A DNA stretch of 8,983 nt, from positions 1 through 8,983 of the forward strand of contig CANROR010000049.1 in NCBI GenBank assembly GCA_947632275.1. Reading direction: 5' to 3'. A model generated the notes under the pieces. It saw only the letters and a program-made list of their open reading frames with translations. It made no database searches and was not told the origin of the DNA. The position numbers were made by a program, and so were the translations under genes. The stretch comes from an uncultured Bacilli bacterium. GTDB taxonomy: Bacteria; Bacillota_I; Bacilli_A; RF39; UBA660. Below, one piece after another: positions 1 through 5,815 of the stretch. Every line of letters begins with the position of its first letter. The first letter of the stretch is position 1.

Positions 1-21
1 TTAATACAACACCTTGTTTTT

Positions 22-30
22 ATTATATCA
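22..30 (-). promoter_or_regulatory. possible divergent extended -10 element for a gene off the left edge
   Basis: On the - strand these bases read TGATATAAT, a perfect TATAAT hexamer preceded by a TGn extension. No good -35 element is visible at the matching distance. It would drive leftward transcription out of the window, consistent with bases 1-93 holding no reading frame of their own. It rests on one motif in AT-rich DNA, so chance occurrence is possible. Confidence 0.25.
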
Positions 31-93
31 AATTATCTTTGCGAAGAAATTTTTTCATAATTTACTCTTTTTAGCTGATATAAGTAGGGAAAT

Positions 94-122
94 TTGCATT
101 TTAGGGCAAAATGTGGTAGAAT
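94..122 (+). promoter_or_regulatory. sigma-A-type promoter for the glucosaminidase-like gene
   Basis: A -35 hexamer TTGCAT (94-99) is followed by a 17-base spacer and an extended -10, TGG-TAGAAT (114-122). Transcription would start near 129, giving a leader of about 34 bases that contains the AAGGGGTG ribosome binding site. Spacing and the TGn extension make it a credible vegetative promoter. Confidence 0.55.
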
Positions 123-162
123 TAAATAGTTCTGTAAAAAGAAGGGGTGTTTGGTTAATATT

Positions 163-954
163 ATGAAAGATTATGTCCTGAGAAATAAGAAGGGATTATT
201 ATTAGTAGTATTAGGTTTACTTGTTACAGGAATTATTGAATTTAGTAATTATGTTCAAACGAAAAAAATATATAAAAATATAAGTTACGACATCTTAGAA
301 AGTAGCGAAATGAAAGTTGTAACTGATGAAGAAAAATTAATTAATTTTTTCAATTTAAATCAAGCTAAAATTAATTTCTATGCTGATGCTTTTCGAATTG
401 ATAGGGAAGTATTAAGTAATTTAATTAAAGAAAACTATCTTGCCTTAGATATTCTAAATACGGAAAATAGTGATAAAGTATTAATTGATTATTTATTTAC
501 TTTAGAAACAGAACAAAAAAATTTATTTAATTATAATGTGGTAAATAATGAGCCAACCAAGGATTATATGGTTTCTTTAATTAAATATTATAGTAATATT
601 TATTCTGACATTGATTTTAAAATTGCTTCGGCCATCGCGGAAATTGAATCTGGTTATAGTTCTAAGTATATGCTTAAATGTAATAATATTTTTGGGGGTT
701 TAGCTAGCGGAAAATTAATCAAATATCGAACTATTGAATACGGAATTTTAAAATACATTAAATTATTAAACGATGGTTATTTTGCTAAAGGATTAAGCAC
801 GGTTGAAAAAATTGGGCGTAAATATAATCCTATGATGACGGCCAATGGGAAAACAGCTAATCCCTATTGGGTGAAAAACGTAAGTAATGCTATGAATCAT
901 TATGATAATGTAACAGAAATTAATAATATTGAAGAATTAATGGCTTTACAGTAA
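163..954 (+). CDS. membrane-anchored glucosaminidase/lysozyme-fold domain protein
   Basis: Probable peptidoglycan hydrolase acting outside the membrane. From the ATG at 163 the protein has 263 residues: a short basic N-terminus, one membrane segment (about residues 9-27), an uncharacterised external region of roughly 100 residues, then a C-terminal domain (about 140-250). That domain has hallmarks of the glucosaminidase/lytic-transglycosylase fold: the helix AIAEIESGYSS with a candidate catalytic Glu (Glu162 in the ESG context), followed by NNIFG and a Tyr/Trp-rich end (NPYW). No signal-peptidase site is evident, so it likely stays tethered. Start choice is uncertain: a TTG at 151 is in frame but only three bases past the AAGGGGTG ribosome binding site (142-149), while the ATG at 163 is somewhat far from it. 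The gene stands alone under its own promoter, with the 6S promoter starting 15 bases after its stop. The fold is assigned with fair confidence; cleavage specificity is unknown. Confidence 0.72.
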   Translation: MKDYVLRNKKGLLLVVLGLLVTGIIEFSNYVQTKKIYKNISYDILESSEMKVVTDEEKLINFFNLNQAKINFYADAFRIDREVLSNLIKENYLALDILNTENSDKVLIDYLFTLETEQKNLFNYNVVNNEPTKDYMVSLIKYYSNIYSDIDFKIASAIAEIESGYSSKYMLKCNNIFGGLASGKLIKYRTIEYGILKYIKLLNDGYFAKGLSTVEKIGRKYNPMMTANGKTANPYWVKNVSNAMNHYDNVTEINNIEELMALQ

Positions 955-968
955 TGCAAGAAATTTTA

Positions 969-997
969 TTGAATAAGCCAAAGAACTTTGTTATAAT
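969..997 (+). promoter_or_regulatory. promoter of the 6S RNA
   Basis: TTGAAT (969-974), a 17-base spacer, then a perfect TATAAT (992-997): the best sigma-A-like promoter in the window. The predicted start, near 1004, coincides with the first base of the closing stem of the 6S RNA structure, so promoter and RNA support each other. No second promoter is visible before tcdA, so read-through from here may also supply the tcdA operon. Confidence 0.75.
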
Positions 998-1003
998 TAA
1001 ATT

Positions 1004-1176
1004 GTCTAGAGGATAAGTTTATTTAGTATAAAACCGACTATGATAAATATAAGGGAATCTAATTGGCTATGGTGTAGAAGACTTACCCATTAAGTGAGTA
1101 AGGATCCTAAAGCAGTTCATGTGATGCCCACCTGCCGAGCGCGGGATTTTATCACATATAAACTTTCCTTTGGACC
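1004..1176 (+). ncRNA. ssrS: 6S RNA (SsrS/BsrA type)
   Basis: 6S RNA mimics an open promoter and sequesters the vegetative RNA polymerase holoenzyme. This approximately 173-base stretch has no coding frame of its own and folds as the family does. A long closing stem pairs 1004-1022 with 1158-1175, with one bulged base and two G-U pairs. A wide central bubble follows, whose 3' side carries a small hairpin (CCTGC 1131-1135 with GCGGG 1141-1145) inside GTGAT/ATCAC (1121-1125/1151-1155). An imperfect apical stem-loop (about 1066-1113) ends in CTTAC/GTAAG. The sequence GATGCCCACCTGC on the 3' side resembles what I recall of Firmicute 6S RNAs. Location next to tcdA and near rarA matches the placement I recall for the 6S-1 gene of Bacillus (family knowledge, not checked). 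A near-perfect promoter starts exactly at the stem. A U-run (1177-1181) follows it. Confidence 0.85.
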
Positions 1177-1181
1177 TTTTT
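1158..1181 (+). terminator. possible attenuating terminator formed by the 6S closing stem
   Basis: The 3' strand of the 6S closing stem ends in GGAC and is followed directly by CTTTTTATTT. The stem pairs with 1004-1022, so the hairpin spans the whole RNA rather than being a short local terminator. It may give partial termination, with the remaining polymerases reading into tcdA. The 3' end could equally be produced by processing. Confidence 0.35.
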
Positions 1182-1196
1182 ATTTGAGGTGAAATA

Positions 1197-1871
1197 ATGG
1201 ATGAACGAATTATTCCTTTAATAGGCCATGATAATTTAAAGAAAATTAAAACTAAAACCATTTTAATCGTTGGTCTAGGAGGAGTCGGAGGTATTGTCGC
1301 TGAAGCTTTAGTGCGCAGTGGCATCGAAAAACTAATTCTTATTGATAGTGATACTTTTGAGGAAAGTAATTTAAATCGTCAAATAATGGCTACAAGCCAA
1401 AATTTAAAGCAAAATAAGACTGATGTTACTCAAAAAAGACTATTAGATATTAATACGAAAATCAAGGTTGAAACTTTAAATATCTTTTTAAATAAAGATA
1501 ATATATCTAATTTACAAGATTTAAAAATAGATTATATTATTGATGCTTGTGATACGATTGCTACGAAAGTTTTATTAATCCAATATGCTTTAGCTAATAA
1601 AATAAAAATAATTAGTTCAATGGGTACGGGTAAAAGATTAAATCCTCAGGAATTAAAAATAAGTACCCTTGATAAAACTTATAATGATCCTTTGGCCAAA
1701 ATTATGCGCAAACTTATTAAAGAGCAGGGGATAAAGGCTAAAATTCCGGTGGTATTTTCTTCGGAATTACCTATTAATAACGAAAAAGTTATTGCTTCAA
1801 TGATGTTTGTACCTGCGACCGCGGGTTTAATGCTAGCTTATTATGTAATAAACGATATAATTAAAAGCTAA
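1197..1871 (+). CDS. tcdA: tRNA threonylcarbamoyladenosine dehydratase (ct6A synthesis, E1-like)
   Basis: TcdA/CsdL-type ThiF/E1-fold enzyme that uses ATP to cyclise t6A at position 37 of ANN-decoding tRNAs to ct6A. Visible in the 224 residues: the nucleotide-binding loop GLGGVG (26-31), the conserved Arg40 in ALVRSG, the acidic pair Asp50/Asp52 followed by the NLNRQ box (58-62), and the DACD motif (116-119). No Cys-rich or rhodanese extension is present, so it is not a MoeB or ThiF sulfur-carrier activator. It is somewhat shorter than Bacillus or E. coli homologues (about 250-270 as I recall), with a clipped N-terminal lead before LIGHDNL. The ATG has a GAGGTG ribosome binding site (1186-1191) lying about ten bases past the 6S RNA. 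The following gene starts ten bases after the stop, so they form an operon, probably fed at least partly from the 6S promoter. Confidence 0.88.
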   Translation: MDERIIPLIGHDNLKKIKTKTILIVGLGGVGGIVAEALVRSGIEKLILIDSDTFEESNLNRQIMATSQNLKQNKTDVTQKRLLDINTKIKVETLNIFLNKDNISNLQDLKIDYIIDACDTIATKVLLIQYALANKIKIISSMGTGKRLNPQELKISTLDKTYNDPLAKIMRKLIKEQGIKAKIPVVFSSELPINNEKVIASMMFVPATAGLMLAYYVINDIIKS

Positions 1872-1881
1872 AGGAGTAGAT

Positions 1882-2331
1882 ATGTGGAGTAAATTACAAA
1901 AACAGCTTTATAATGTAATGGATTTATCTACGGGTTTTCAAATGCATTGTTCGGTGTATAAAACAAAATCCGCTTGGACGGCCGGAAAAGATAAAAATAA
2001 TCGGAGTAAAGGCCGAGAAATGATTCCCCGGTATTGGATAACTATTGGTAAAGGTAAAGATAAAAAAATAATCTGGGATTTTCCCAATCAATTTTTAAAG
2101 CAGAAAAGTTTAGTAGATGATTCGCCTTATTTTAAAGATGATAATACCATTCAAGATCGGATGTTTTGGCCCGAAAACTATACTTGGGTAGCTGAAGTAA
2201 TTCGCGAATATCTAAATACGCCAAAAGAGCAATTACTGACTATTTCATTTGCTAAAGATCAGTATAATTTAGTAAATACTTTAAGAAAATATGATCGCCG
2301 GATTGCTAAAGAAAAATGCAAAAAACTTTAA
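1882..2331 (+). CDS. conserved protein of unknown function (SF0329-like)
   Basis: I do not know the function. The 149-residue product is soluble, with no signal peptide or membrane segment. It begins MWSKLQKQLYNVMDLSTGFQ, followed by HCSVYK, a basic stretch with Trp32, then PRYWITIGKGKDKKIIWDFP (a probable beta-hairpin core) and a basic C-terminus that looks helical. The opening resembles a small conserved family I recall as SF0329; that is memory, not a search result. The start is secure: AAAGGAG sits six bases before the ATG. It is the second gene of the tcdA operon and ends inside its own terminator. The company of tcdA might suggest an RNA- or tRNA-related role, but that is only inference from position. 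Confidence 0.7.
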   Translation: MWSKLQKQLYNVMDLSTGFQMHCSVYKTKSAWTAGKDKNNRSKGREMIPRYWITIGKGKDKKIIWDFPNQFLKQKSLVDDSPYFKDDNTIQDRMFWPENYTWVAEVIREYLNTPKEQLLTISFAKDQYNLVNTLRKYDRRIAKEKCKKL

Positions 2332-2358
2332 AATTTCCTTTTAACAAGGAAATTTTTT
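2331..2358 (+). terminator. intrinsic terminator of the tcdA operon
   Basis: AAATTTCCTT (2331-2340) pairs perfectly with AAGGAAATTT (2346-2355) across a five-base loop and runs into T2353-T2358. The stem begins at the last base of the stop codon, ending the + strand operon before the convergent gpsA. Confidence 0.85.
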
Positions 2359-2369
2359 ATTGGGCCAAG

Positions 2370-2393
2370 AAAAAAAGAGTAAAAACTCTTTTT
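2370..2393 (-). terminator. intrinsic terminator of the rarA-gpsA operon
   Basis: Read on the - strand, AAAAAGAGT (2393-2385) pairs with ACTCTTTTT (2380-2372) around a four-base loop, and the U-tract continues to 2370. It sits just past the gpsA stop and back-to-back with the tcdA terminator, insulating the two convergent operons. The symmetric A/T flanks could let it work on both strands. Confidence 0.8.
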
Positions 2394-2395
2394 AA

Positions 2396-3370
2396 TTAGG
2401 GTTTAGCAATTAAAAAATTAGCCAAACTTTCGGGTTCTTCGCCATTATAGACAATATTATAAATAATATTAATAAGAGCAATATCAATCCCTTTATGTTT
2501 AAGTAAGCGATAAATAACTGCCAAAGTATAATATCCTTCGACTGTATTTTTGGTTAAATATTGTTCAATTTTTTGTTTATCTTTAGTTTTGCCAATCGTA
2601 TAACCGAAGGAAAAATTTCGACTTTTATGACTAGTGCAAGTAAGCATGATATCGCCGACACCGGCAAAGGAAAGAATGGTTTTGGGTTTACCCCCAAGAT
2701 AATAAATAATATCTTTAATATCGTGTAAAGATTCATTAATTAATAGAGCTTGAGTTGATTCCGAATAACCTAAGCCATTTAAAATACCTGAAGCAATGGC
2801 AATACAATTTTTTACAGCCCCACATAATTGAATCCCAATTATATCTTTAGAGGGGCGAAGTTTAAGCCGTGAATTAGTTAAAATGCTTTGAATTATTTTT
2901 CGATTTTTCCTTTTTAAACTGGCAATAGCTAAAGCCACAGGTTCATTATTTAGCATATCAATAGCAAAGGTAGGGCCTGAAATTACGGAAATATTGCGCG
3001 TAAATAAAGTACTTTCGACTACATCAGAAAGCAGTTTTTCCGTACTTTCTTCAATGCCCTTAGTGGCAATACAAATTTGCATATCGCGTTTAAAATAAGG
3101 TTTAATTTGGGTGCAGACACTATCGACATATTTAGATGCACAATTAATAAAAATTACTTTGGCATCTTTTAAAGCTTCTGCAAAAGAATTTGTTAAATGA
3201 ATAGAAGTAGGAATTTTAATATCATAAATACTTTTTAGCTTTTTGGTTTTCTTAAATTCAGTGACTATATCAGGATTTTCACTCCACATCCAGATATTAT
3301 CATTATTTTTAGCTAGTTCTAAAGCAATAGCTAAACCATAGATTCCGGTACCAATTAAACATATTTTCAT
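2396..3370 (-). CDS. gpsA: NAD(P)H-dependent glycerol-3-phosphate dehydrogenase
   Basis: Reduces dihydroxyacetone phosphate to sn-glycerol 3-phosphate, the backbone for phospholipid synthesis; a soluble cytoplasmic enzyme. The 324 residues are family-typical in length. They carry the N-terminal Rossmann loop GTGIYG (7-12), the ATKGIE segment with Lys104, the ISGPTFA motif (130-136), catalytic Lys187 in GAVKNCIAIASG, Asp240 in the AGVGDIMLTCTS box (236-247), Arg251-Asn252 of the substrate-binding site, and the NTVEGYYT segment (275-282). The usual Trp of GxGxWGTA is Tyr and the box around SRN differs slightly (SRNFSFG), both unremarkable. The ATG overlaps the TGA of rarA by four bases and has GAGGAGTG upstream inside rarA, so the two are co-transcribed and probably translationally coupled. 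A terminator follows directly. Confidence 0.93.
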   Translation of the reverse strand: MKICLIGTGIYGLAIALELAKNNDNIWMWSENPDIVTEFKKTKKLKSIYDIKIPTSIHLTNSFAEALKDAKVIFINCASKYVDSVCTQIKPYFKRDMQICIATKGIEESTEKLLSDVVESTLFTRNISVISGPTFAIDMLNNEPVALAIASLKRKNRKIIQSILTNSRLKLRPSKDIIGIQLCGAVKNCIAIASGILNGLGYSESTQALLINESLHDIKDIIYYLGGKPKTILSFAGVGDIMLTCTSHKSRNFSFGYTIGKTKDKQKIEQYLTKNTVEGYYTLAVIYRLLKHKGIDIALINIIYNIVYNGEEPESLANFLIAKP

Positions 3371-4566
3371 TTTTCACTCCTCATTTCTTTATGTAAATTA
3401 TTTAAATTAATTTCGACCTTATTTGATTTGGGTTGATAATATTTTCGTCCTCTTAAATTCTCAGGCAAATATTCTTGTTTAACGTAATCATTTTTATAAT
3501 TGTGGGGATACTTATAATCCGGACTTGTAGTTTTAATATGATTTGGGACATTACCAGTATTGCCTTTATGAATATCGTTTAAAGCCTCATCAATAGCCAT
3601 AATCGCACTATTACTTTTAGGGGATAATGCCATTTCGATAACTATTTCCCCTAAAGGAATGCGCGCTTCAGGTAAACCAACTAAGTCGGCGGCATGGATC
3701 GCGGCCATAAGACGCGGACCAATTCCCGGATTAGCCAAACCAATATCTTCGTAAGCAATAACGGATAACCGGCGAAAAATACTTTCTAAATCACCCGCTT
3801 CAATTAGTCTTGCTAAATAGTGAAGAGAAGCATCGACATCACTGCCCCGAATGGACTTTTGCAAAGCACTTAAAACATCATAATGGCCATCTTCATTAGC
3901 ATCATGGAAAAAGGCCGGTTTATTATTAATTTGTTTTACTAATTCTAAATCAATGTTATGATCCGCCGTCGAATAATAGCAAACTTCCAAAAGATTCAAA
4001 GCAAACCGGAAATCGCCACTGGCTAAATTACTTATATATTCTAAAGCTTCATCAGTAACCTTTATTTTGGGTAAATATTCTAATGATTTTTTTAAGCCCT
4101 TTAAAATATCGGTATTTGTTAATTCTTTAAGTTCAAAAATTTGACAACGACTTCTAATCGCCGGATTTATTTTGTGATATGGATTACTTGTCGTAAGCCC
4201 AATTAAAATAATTGTGCCTTTTTCAATAGAGGAAAGTAAAATATCTTGTTTATCTTTATTCATCCGATGAATTTCGTCAATGATTAAAACTAATTCGCCA
4301 TCCATTTTAGCTTCCACGATAGCATTATCAAAATCTGCCTTATTATTAATGGTGGCATTCATAAATTTGGCTTTTAGATTAAGTTCATTGACTAAAGCAT
4401 TAGCAATTGAAGTTTTACCAATCCCGGGTTTACCATATAAAATCATCGAAAATAATTTTTTATTCTTAACCAAATTAGATAGAATTTTATTTTCGCCAAC
4501 TAAATGTTGTTGACCAATAACATCCTCTAATTTATTAGGTCGTAATTTATCCGCTAAAATATCCAT
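3367..4566 (-). CDS. rarA: replication-associated recombination AAA+ ATPase RarA (MgsA)
   Basis: RarA/MgsA/WRNIP1-family clamp-loader-like ATPase acting at stalled replication forks. The 399 residues start with the family lead (DKLRPNKLEDVIGQQHLVG). Next come Walker A (GKPGIGKT, 45-52), Walker B with the DEIH box (97-100), sensor 1 (TTSNP, 125-129) and the arginine-finger region (AIRSRCQ, Arg138/Arg140). A lid and the RarA-specific C-terminal tetramerisation part follow, recognisable by SALQKSIRGSDVDASLHYLARLIEAGD and RRLSVIAYEDIGLANP (no MoxR or RuvB domain pattern). It is slightly short of Bacillus homologues. The ATG has no good ribosome binding site and a leader of only about a dozen bases, suggesting modest translation. 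It is the first gene of an operon with gpsA (4-base overlap) and is divergent from the xer gene. Confidence 0.92.
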   Translation of the reverse strand: MDILADKLRPNKLEDVIGQQHLVGENKILSNLVKNKKLFSMILYGKPGIGKTSIANALVNELNLKAKFMNATINNKADFDNAIVEAKMDGELVLIIDEIHRMNKDKQDILLSSIEKGTIILIGLTTSNPYHKINPAIRSRCQIFELKELTNTDILKGLKKSLEYLPKIKVTDEALEYISNLASGDFRFALNLLEVCYYSTADHNIDLELVKQINNKPAFFHDANEDGHYDVLSALQKSIRGSDVDASLHYLARLIEAGDLESIFRRLSVIAYEDIGLANPGIGPRLMAAIHAADLVGLPEARIPLGEIVIEMALSPKSNSAIMAIDEALNDIHKGNTGNVPNHIKTTSPDYKYPHNYKNDYVKQEYLPENLRGRKYYQPKSNKVEINLNNLHKEMRSEK

Positions 4567-4584
4567 ATTTCTATCACATCTATA

Positions 4585-4613
4585 ATTTTAACATTTTGTG
4601 GTCCATTAGTCTA
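4585..4613 (-). promoter_or_regulatory. probable rarA-gpsA promoter
   Basis: On the - strand: TAGACT (4613-4608), a 17-base spacer, and an extended -10, TGT-TAAAAT (4593-4585). The start would be near 4578, leaving a leader of about 12 bases before the rarA ATG, which agrees with the absence of a clear ribosome binding site there. Confidence 0.5.
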
Positions 4614-4620
4614 GATTATT

Positions 4621-4635
4621 GCTTTTAAAAAAAGC
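4621..4635. repeat. small inverted repeat in the rarA/xer divergent region
   Basis: GCTTTT (4621-4626) and AAAAGC (4630-4635) flank three A's. It overlaps the candidate -35 of the xer promoter and could be an operator half-pair. With only two G/C pairs it may simply reflect A/T tracts. Confidence 0.3.
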
Positions 4636-4651
4636 ATATTTTTGCTATAAT
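4623..4651 (+). promoter_or_regulatory. probable promoter of the xer recombinase gene
   Basis: A perfect TATAAT lies at 4646-4651. At 17 bases upstream the -35 is weak (TTTTAA, 4623-4628). The start would be near 4658, so the leader is only about ten bases and holds the GAGGG ribosome binding site (4660-4664), close to the ATG. Confidence 0.5.
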
Positions 4652-4668
4652 TTTACTATGAGGGTATA

Positions 4669-5556
4669 ATGAAAAACGAAGATTATATAAATGAATTTTT
4701 AGATTTTTTAAAATATGAACGGAAGCTAGCGGATAATACTTATGAATCATACAAAGAAAATTTAACGCAATTAGTAAATCACTATGAAAATAAACTAATT
4801 ATTAAGCTAACGAAAGACGAAATTAGAGACTTTTTATATAATATGGAAGCAACGGCCAAAACTAAGGCCCATTATTTAACGGTCATTAATTCTTTTTTTA
4901 ATTATATGGTAATCTCTAACTATTTAGAAATAAATCCTTGTACGGCGATAAAAATGCCCAAAATTGAAAAGAAATTACCCCAATATTTAACAATTGAAGA
5001 AGTAGATAGATTATTAGATATAAATTGTCGTCAACCTTTAGATTATCGCAATAAAGCGATGTTAGAGCTTTTATATGCCACTGGCACCCGCATTAGTGAA
5101 CTCGTTAGCCTTAAGTTCAATCAAATTGATTTTGATGAATGTGTCATTCGCATCATGGGGAAGGGGAAGAAGGAACGTATTGTGCCCATGAATGATGTAG
5201 CTATTGATTATTTAAAACTTTATATTGATCAGTATCGACCTTTTTTACTAAAAAAACCTACAGATTATGTCTTTTTAAATAAAAATGGCGGAGCCATAAG
5301 TAGGGTGGGGTTCTTTAAAATTTTAAAAAAATTATGTCAAGATGCGCATATTGATAAAGATGTCTCGCCCCACACTTTAAGACATTCCTTTGCCACCCAT
5401 TTACTTAATAATGGGGTTGATTTAAGAATCATTCAAGAATTATTAGGTCATGAAAATTTGAGTACGACTGAAATATATTCCCATTTACAAAACAAAAAAC
5501 TCGAAGAAGATTATCAAAATCATCCTCGAGCCCAAATAGAAAAAGGAATAAAATAA
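4669..5556 (+). CDS. xerD: XerC/XerD-family tyrosine recombinase (probably XerD)
   Basis: Site-specific recombinase of the type that resolves chromosome dimers at dif with FtsK. The 295-residue length is that of cellular XerC/XerD proteins. An N-terminal SAM-like core-binding domain spans about residues 5-85, then the catalytic domain from about 105. All active-site residues are present: Arg141 (ATGTRISEL), Lys165 (GKGKKER), His235 and Arg238 (HTLRHSFATHLL), His261 (LLGHENLSTTEIYSH) and nucleophile Tyr270. The tail keeps the HPRA motif (285-288) typical of XerC/XerD rather than of phage integrases. No attachment-site repeats, excisionase or cargo genes flank it, supporting a housekeeping role. 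XerC and XerD cannot be separated with certainty from one sequence, so the symbol is my best guess. The gene ends 19 bases from the convergent small gene without a visible terminator. Confidence 0.85.
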   Translation: MKNEDYINEFLDFLKYERKLADNTYESYKENLTQLVNHYENKLIIKLTKDEIRDFLYNMEATAKTKAHYLTVINSFFNYMVISNYLEINPCTAIKMPKIEKKLPQYLTIEEVDRLLDINCRQPLDYRNKAMLELLYATGTRISELVSLKFNQIDFDECVIRIMGKGKKERIVPMNDVAIDYLKLYIDQYRPFLLKKPTDYVFLNKNGGAISRVGFFKILKKLCQDAHIDKDVSPHTLRHSFATHLLNNGVDLRIIQELLGHENLSTTEIYSHLQNKKLEEDYQNHPRAQIEKGIK

Positions 5557-5575
5557 GAAATATTATTACTTCTAA

Positions 5576-5707
5576 CTATTTAGATTCAGAATTACGAGCA
5601 TTATTTCTAGCGCTATTTTGGTTTCTATTATTATTGCGAGCATTTGATTTCCGGTTATTATTTCTAGCGCTATTTTGATTTTTGTTATTATTTCTTGCGT
5701 TACTCAT
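5576..5707 (-). CDS. small basic Asn/Arg-rich tandem-repeat protein, 43 aa
   Basis: Not a family I can name. A complete frame (ATG at 5707, TAG at 5576) encodes 43 residues, 18 of them Asn, with seven Arg, three Lys and a single Glu. No hydrophobic residue occurs beyond Ala and the initiator Met, so it should be disordered and strongly cationic. It consists of two 19-residue repeats (2-20 and 21-39), each of pattern SNARNNN-x-NQNSARNN. The ribosome binding site is the strongest in the window: GGGAGGT (5722-5716), eight bases before the ATG, arguing for a real and well-translated gene. It is convergent with the xer gene and divergent from the ZIP transporter. Composition recalls gamma-type small acid-soluble spore proteins or other nucleic-acid-coating peptides, but the gamma-type Gln-rich and FGTEF signatures are absent. 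A DNA- or RNA-binding role is inference only. Confidence 0.7.
   Translation of the reverse strand: MSNARNNNKNQNSARNNNRKSNARNNNRNQNSARNNARNSESK
5600..5677. repeat. 57-base tandem duplication inside the 43-aa gene
   Basis: A 21-base identical block (5600-5620 and 5657-5677, containing CTAGCGCTA) recurs at a 57-base period, exactly 19 codons. Between the blocks the copies differ partly at synonymous positions (for example AAT versus AAC), so the duplication is not brand new and the protein repeat seems to be maintained. Confidence 0.75.
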
Positions 5708-5815
5708 CTTTTCTTACCTCCCGTTATTATTATGAGCAACATTTCAGAATTTAAACTAAAAAACAATTGGTAAATATTACTATTTTTTCATCATATATTT
5801 ATACTGGTGAAGATA

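Noticed and set aside
20..54. Eleven-codon - strand frame starting at the ATG near 54
   Set aside because: Too short, no ribosome binding site, and it stops at once; treated as non-coding sequence near the edge.
1067..1324. 85-codon frame on the - strand over the 6S RNA and start of tcdA
   Set aside because: It overlaps the antisense of a well-supported RNA and tcdA, has no ribosome binding site and no recognisable protein pattern.
2554..2736. 60-codon - strand frame inside gpsA
   Set aside because: Out-of-frame shadow of gpsA; hydrophobic composition is a by-product of AT-rich codons.
3367..3369. Mollicutes code (TGA as Trp)
   Set aside because: Trp is TGG throughout, frames are complete under the standard code, and the only TGA forms a normal ATGA overlap. 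One TGA alone is not strict proof.
4280..4513. 77-codon + strand frame antisense to rarA
   Set aside because: Lies antisense to the Walker A/B region of rarA and has no credible initiation site.
4669..5556. Tyrosine recombinase as the integrase of a mobile island
   Set aside because: Length, HPRA tail and lack of att repeats, excisionase, tRNA target or cargo favour chromosomal XerC/XerD.
5600..5677. CRISPR-like or intergenic repeat
   Set aside because: Only two copies at a 57-base period equal to 19 codons, in frame within a small gene with a strong ribosome binding site; the repeat is coding.
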